DNA of 64,000 bases from CAZSDU01 sp964605775. Lineage in GTDB: Bacteria; Bacteroidota; Bacteroidia; Bacteroidales; FEN-979. The notes beneath the pieces were generated by a model that was given only the letters and a program-made list of their open reading frames with translations, had not been told where the DNA came from and searched no databases. The position numbers were made by a program, and so were the translations under genes. This document shows, piece by piece, positions 61,654 to 64,000 of the stretch. The stretch's first letter is position 1, and each line of letters begins with the position of its first letter. The DNA is taken from assembly GCA_964605775.1 (NCBI GenBank), contig CAZSDU010000008.1, positions 1 to 64,000 on the forward strand, read 5' to 3'.

Positions 61654-62906
61654 CCTCCGAAATCATCAAAAGCGATCATTTCCCCTGGCACACCATAATC
61701 GTCAAGCATTTTTAAGACTGCCGCATTCATCAGTGGCGGGCCACAGAGGTAATATTCTATTTCTTCCGGTTCAGGATGATTGTTCAAGTAAGAGTCCATG
61801 ATGACCTGGTGGATGAAACCTATAGGCCCATCCCAATGATCTTCGGGCATGGGTTCTGATAGCGCCACATGGAATGAAAAATTGGGATTTTCTTCTGCAA
61901 TTTTTTCAAACTCATCCACATAAAACAATTCCCGCCTTGATCTGCCTCCATACCAAAAACTGGCTTTGCGACTGGTGTGTTTCGTCTTGAAAAGATCAAA
62001 AATATGGGATCTCATCGGAGCCATCCCGGCCCCGCCCCCGATGAACATCATCTCCCTGTTGGTGTCCTTGATGAAGAATTCACCATAGGGTCCGGAAACA
62101 ATGACTTTATCCCCGGGTTTTCTTGAGAAAATGTAGGATGAGCAGATTCCCGGGTTGACTTTCATAAAAGTTCCTGTGTTCTTATCAAAGGGCGGAGAGG
62201 CAATCCTGACATTAAGCATAACAATATTTCCTTCAGCAGGCTGGTTGGCCATTGAGTATGCACGGAAAATGGGTTCGGGATTGTTCATTTTTAAATCCCA
62301 CATCTTATACTTATCCCATTCCCCTCTGTATTCCGGTTCCACCTCGAAGTCCTTGTAATCCACTTCACATTTCGGAACATCAATCTGAACATATCCCCCT
62401 GATTTAAATTCAAGGCTTTCCCCTTCCGGCAGCCTGACGATGAATTCCTTAATGTAAGTGGCCACGTTACGGTTGGAGATGACTTCACATTCCCATTTTT
62501 TTATTCCGAAAATCTCAGGCGGGATGGCGATCTTCATGTCTTCTCTGGTCTTGACCTGACAACCCAGTCTCCAGTGTTCCTGCTTTTCTTTCCGTGTGAA
62601 ATAACCAACCTCTGTCGGAAGGATGCTGCCTCCACCTTCCAGTACCTGACATTTGCACATGGCACAAGTGCCTCCGCCCCCGCAGGCTGAAGGCAGATAA
62701 ATACCGTGAGTGGAAAGGGTAGTCAGAAGACTCGACCCTGGATCGACTTCCAGTTCTGTTTCTTCGTTGATGGATATTTTTACTTTCCCCTGAGGAATGA
62801 GCTTATTTCTGGCATATAGCAAAATGCCTACCAGAAATAGTAGTACAAGAAGAAAAACGACGATGCTCGATATTACCGTGATCCCGATACTGACTTGCAA
62901 TAACAT
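61650..62906 (-). CDS. nqrF: Na+-NQR subunit F
   Basis: 418 residues. The NADH-oxidising subunit of the sodium-pumping NADH:quinone oxidoreductase. N-terminal membrane helix (VISSIVVFLLVLLFLVGILL), a [2Fe-2S] site in CGGGGTCAMCKC plus LGC, an FAD-binding segment FRAYSMANQPAE and NADH-binding GGAGMAPMRSHI; it ends MIAFDDFGG. Last gene of the nqr operon (nqrABCDEF order) in this window. Confidence 0.97.
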   Translation of the reverse strand: MLLQVSIGITVISSIVVFLLVLLFLVGILLYARNKLIPQGKVKISINEETELEVDPGSSLLTTLSTHGIYLPSACGGGGTCAMCKCQVLEGGGSILPTEVGYFTRKEKQEHWRLGCQVKTREDMKIAIPPEIFGIKKWECEVISNRNVATYIKEFIVRLPEGESLEFKSGGYVQIDVPKCEVDYKDFEVEPEYRGEWDKYKMWDLKMNNPEPIFRAYSMANQPAEGNIVMLNVRIASPPFDKNTGTFMKVNPGICSSYIFSRKPGDKVIVSGPYGEFFIKDTNREMMFIGGGAGMAPMRSHIFDLFKTKHTSRKASFWYGGRSRRELFYVDEFEKIAEENPNFSFHVALSEPMPEDHWDGPIGFIHQVIMDSYLNNHPEPEEIEYYLCGPPLMNAAVLKMLDDYGVPGEMIAFDDFGG

Positions 62907-62924
62907 GTTCTTTGATTAGAGCGC

Positions 62925-63542
62925 TTATATTTTAATTCCCAAAAACATCATAAAAGCTATTCCCATAAGTCCAGTTATGATGAAGGTTATGCCCAACCCC
63001 TTTAGGGGAGCAGGGATATTCGAATAGCGTATCTTTTCACGTATGGCAGCAATGCCCACGATAGCCAGGAACCACCCAATCCCGGAACCCAGGCCGAATG
63101 CTGTGGCCTGGGCAACCGATTGGTACTCCCTTTCCTGCATAAAAAGAGAACCCCCTAAAATGGCACAGTTCACTGCAATTAAAGGAAGAAATATCCCCAG
63201 GGAGTTATATAGTGCAGGGGAAAATTTTTCGATTACCATCTCCACCAGTTGTACCATGGATGCAATCACTGCAATAAAGACGATAAAGGCGAGGAAATCA
63301 AGGCTGACGCCGGCAAATTCCTGCCCCAGCCAGGCCAGGGCACCAGGGCCTAAAAGATATTCATTGATCAGGTAATTCACAGGGACGGTGATACCCAGGA
63401 CGAAGATGACTGCAATCCCCAATCCGACGGATGTTTTAACGGTTTTCGAAACGGCAATATAGGAACACATGCCGAGAAAATACGCAAAAATCATGTTGTC
63501 GATGAAGATGGACTTGACGAATATACTGGTAATTTCTTGCAT
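62925..63542 (-). CDS. nqrE: Na+-NQR subunit E
   Basis: 205 residues from ATG 63542; the frame stays open upstream, but MQEITSIFVKSIFIDNMIFAY is the standard NqrE start (shown in part). Six membrane helices; AVNCAILGGSLFM carries a conserved core cysteine. Pairs with NqrD, homologous to RnfA/RnfE. Confidence 0.96.
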   Translation of the reverse strand: MQEITSIFVKSIFIDNMIFAYFLGMCSYIAVSKTVKTSVGLGIAVIFVLGITVPVNYLINEYLLGPGALAWLGQEFAGVSLDFLAFIVFIAVIASMVQLVEMVIEKFSPALYNSLGIFLPLIAVNCAILGGSLFMQEREYQSVAQATAFGLGSGIGWFLAIVGIAAIREKIRYSNIPAPLKGLGITFIITGLMGIAFMMFLGIKI

Positions 63543-63567
63543 GATCGGATAATGAAAAGGTGTTACA

Positions 63568-64000
63568 TCAGTGTTCTTCAATGAGATCGCGGAACCTTGA
63601 CCGCTGGATCCAGATGATCACCCCGATAAGGATTAGTGCCATGGGCGGAAGGATCATCATTCCATTATTTTCATAACCAAGCTTATATAAACCAATTTTT
63701 TCCAATACCGGATATCCCCAAATGGAACCAGAACCCAATAATTCCCTGAAGAAGCTGACAATAATCAGAATTAAACCATAACCCGCCCCATTCCCGGCGC
63801 CATCCAAAAATGAAGGCCAAGGCTTGTTGGCCATACTGAAAGCTTCAAATCTTCCCATGATGATACAGTTGGTGATAATCAGTCCCACAAACACCGATAA
63901 CTGCTTACTGACCTCAAAGGCAAAAGCCTTTAAAAACTGATCCACCAGAATGACCAGGGTAGCGATCACCGTCAGTTGAACAATAATCCGTATCCTGGGG
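63568..64000 (-). CDS. nqrD: Na+-NQR subunit D, 5' end beyond the window
   Basis: The frame is open to the window edge: residues PRIRIIVQLTVIATLVILVD precede the internal GTG at 63969, so the true start lies outside. ISKQLSVFVG-type and ITNCIIMGRFEAF motifs (EVSKQLSVFVGLIITNCIIMG here, in part) identify NqrD, and the C-terminus ends SRFRDLIEEH. It is followed by nqrE after 25 bases. Confidence 0.95.
   Translation of the reverse strand, partial: PRIRIIVQLTVIATLVILVDQFLKAFAFEVSKQLSVFVGLIITNCIIMGRFEAFSMANKPWPSFLDGAGNGAGYGLILIIVSFFRELLGSGSIWGYPVLEKIGLYKLGYENNGMMILPPMALILIGVIIWIQRSRFRDLIEEH

Overview
The window is a chromosomal segment of a Bacteroidota (Bacteroidales-like) bacterium. The evidence is seen directly: many lipoproteins with an SC-K-K signal-peptide end, DUF4270, DUF4878 and LruC proteins, PorT-like barrels, M56-TonB sensors with BlaI repressors, the Rnf order B-C-D-G-E-A, and promoters with the Bacteroidota -7 element TAnnTTTG (best example TTTG-N20-TATCTTTG before the superoxide dismutase gene). 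No rRNA, tRNA, CRISPR array or intact insertion sequence was seen.

Layout. 1-1.6 kb is a decayed, AT-rich junction: the tail of an unknown gene, a short relic resembling an IS3-type transposase, a secreted hypothetical protein and a relic of a DUF4143 ATPase. 1.6-5.8 kb holds a LytS/LytT-type two-component system with an intact DUF4143 AAA ATPase between kinase and regulator. 5.9-8.6 kb is the conserved yceD-rpmF-plsX-fabH lipid/ribosome cluster. 8.7-12.9 kb has a proline dehydrogenase facing a very large fused iron-sulfur/FAD amine dehydrogenase. 12.9-15.1 kb carries three small envelope proteins. 15.4-22 kb has a lone GT5 glycogen-synthase domain, a DUF4270 lipoprotein, glmS, two barrel proteins and a lipoprotein hydrolase. 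22-29.8 kb has Fe superoxide dismutase, a C-terminal processing protease, a second hydrolase, a BlaI/M56-TonB/TPR operon with a clear three-half-site operator, a YiiX-like hydrolase and a DUF4878 lipoprotein. 29.7-36 kb carries lipid- and flavin-linked enzymes (3-beta-HSD-like reductase, EthD protein, acyl-CoA synthetase, two FAD oxidoreductases). 36-45.8 kb has a B12-type radical SAM enzyme, envelope proteins, a split LruC pair, a zinc-phospholipase-C-like protein with a barrel-like tail and a Cache-domain lipoprotein.

45.8-64 kb is an ion-motive energy island: ApbE flavin transferase and RseC face a dihydroorotate-dehydrogenase-like gene, the complete Rnf complex and an NhaD sodium/proton antiporter. 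On the other strand lie an efflux operon and the 3' part of a Na+-NQR operon (nqrD partial, nqrE, nqrF), with a tiny Cys-rich membrane protein beside nqrF. Together these would interconvert ferredoxin, NADH and quinone redox energy with a sodium gradient; ApbE would supply the covalent FMN needed by RnfD and RnfG.

The most unusual object is the efflux operon (54785-61344). After a normal membrane-fusion protein comes one 1819-residue reading frame that joins a full RND pump, an internal signal-peptide-like segment, a periplasmic ABC-type substrate-binding domain and a TolC-type outer-membrane factor. It could be a polyprotein cut by signal peptidase, or a true inner-to-outer-membrane fusion.
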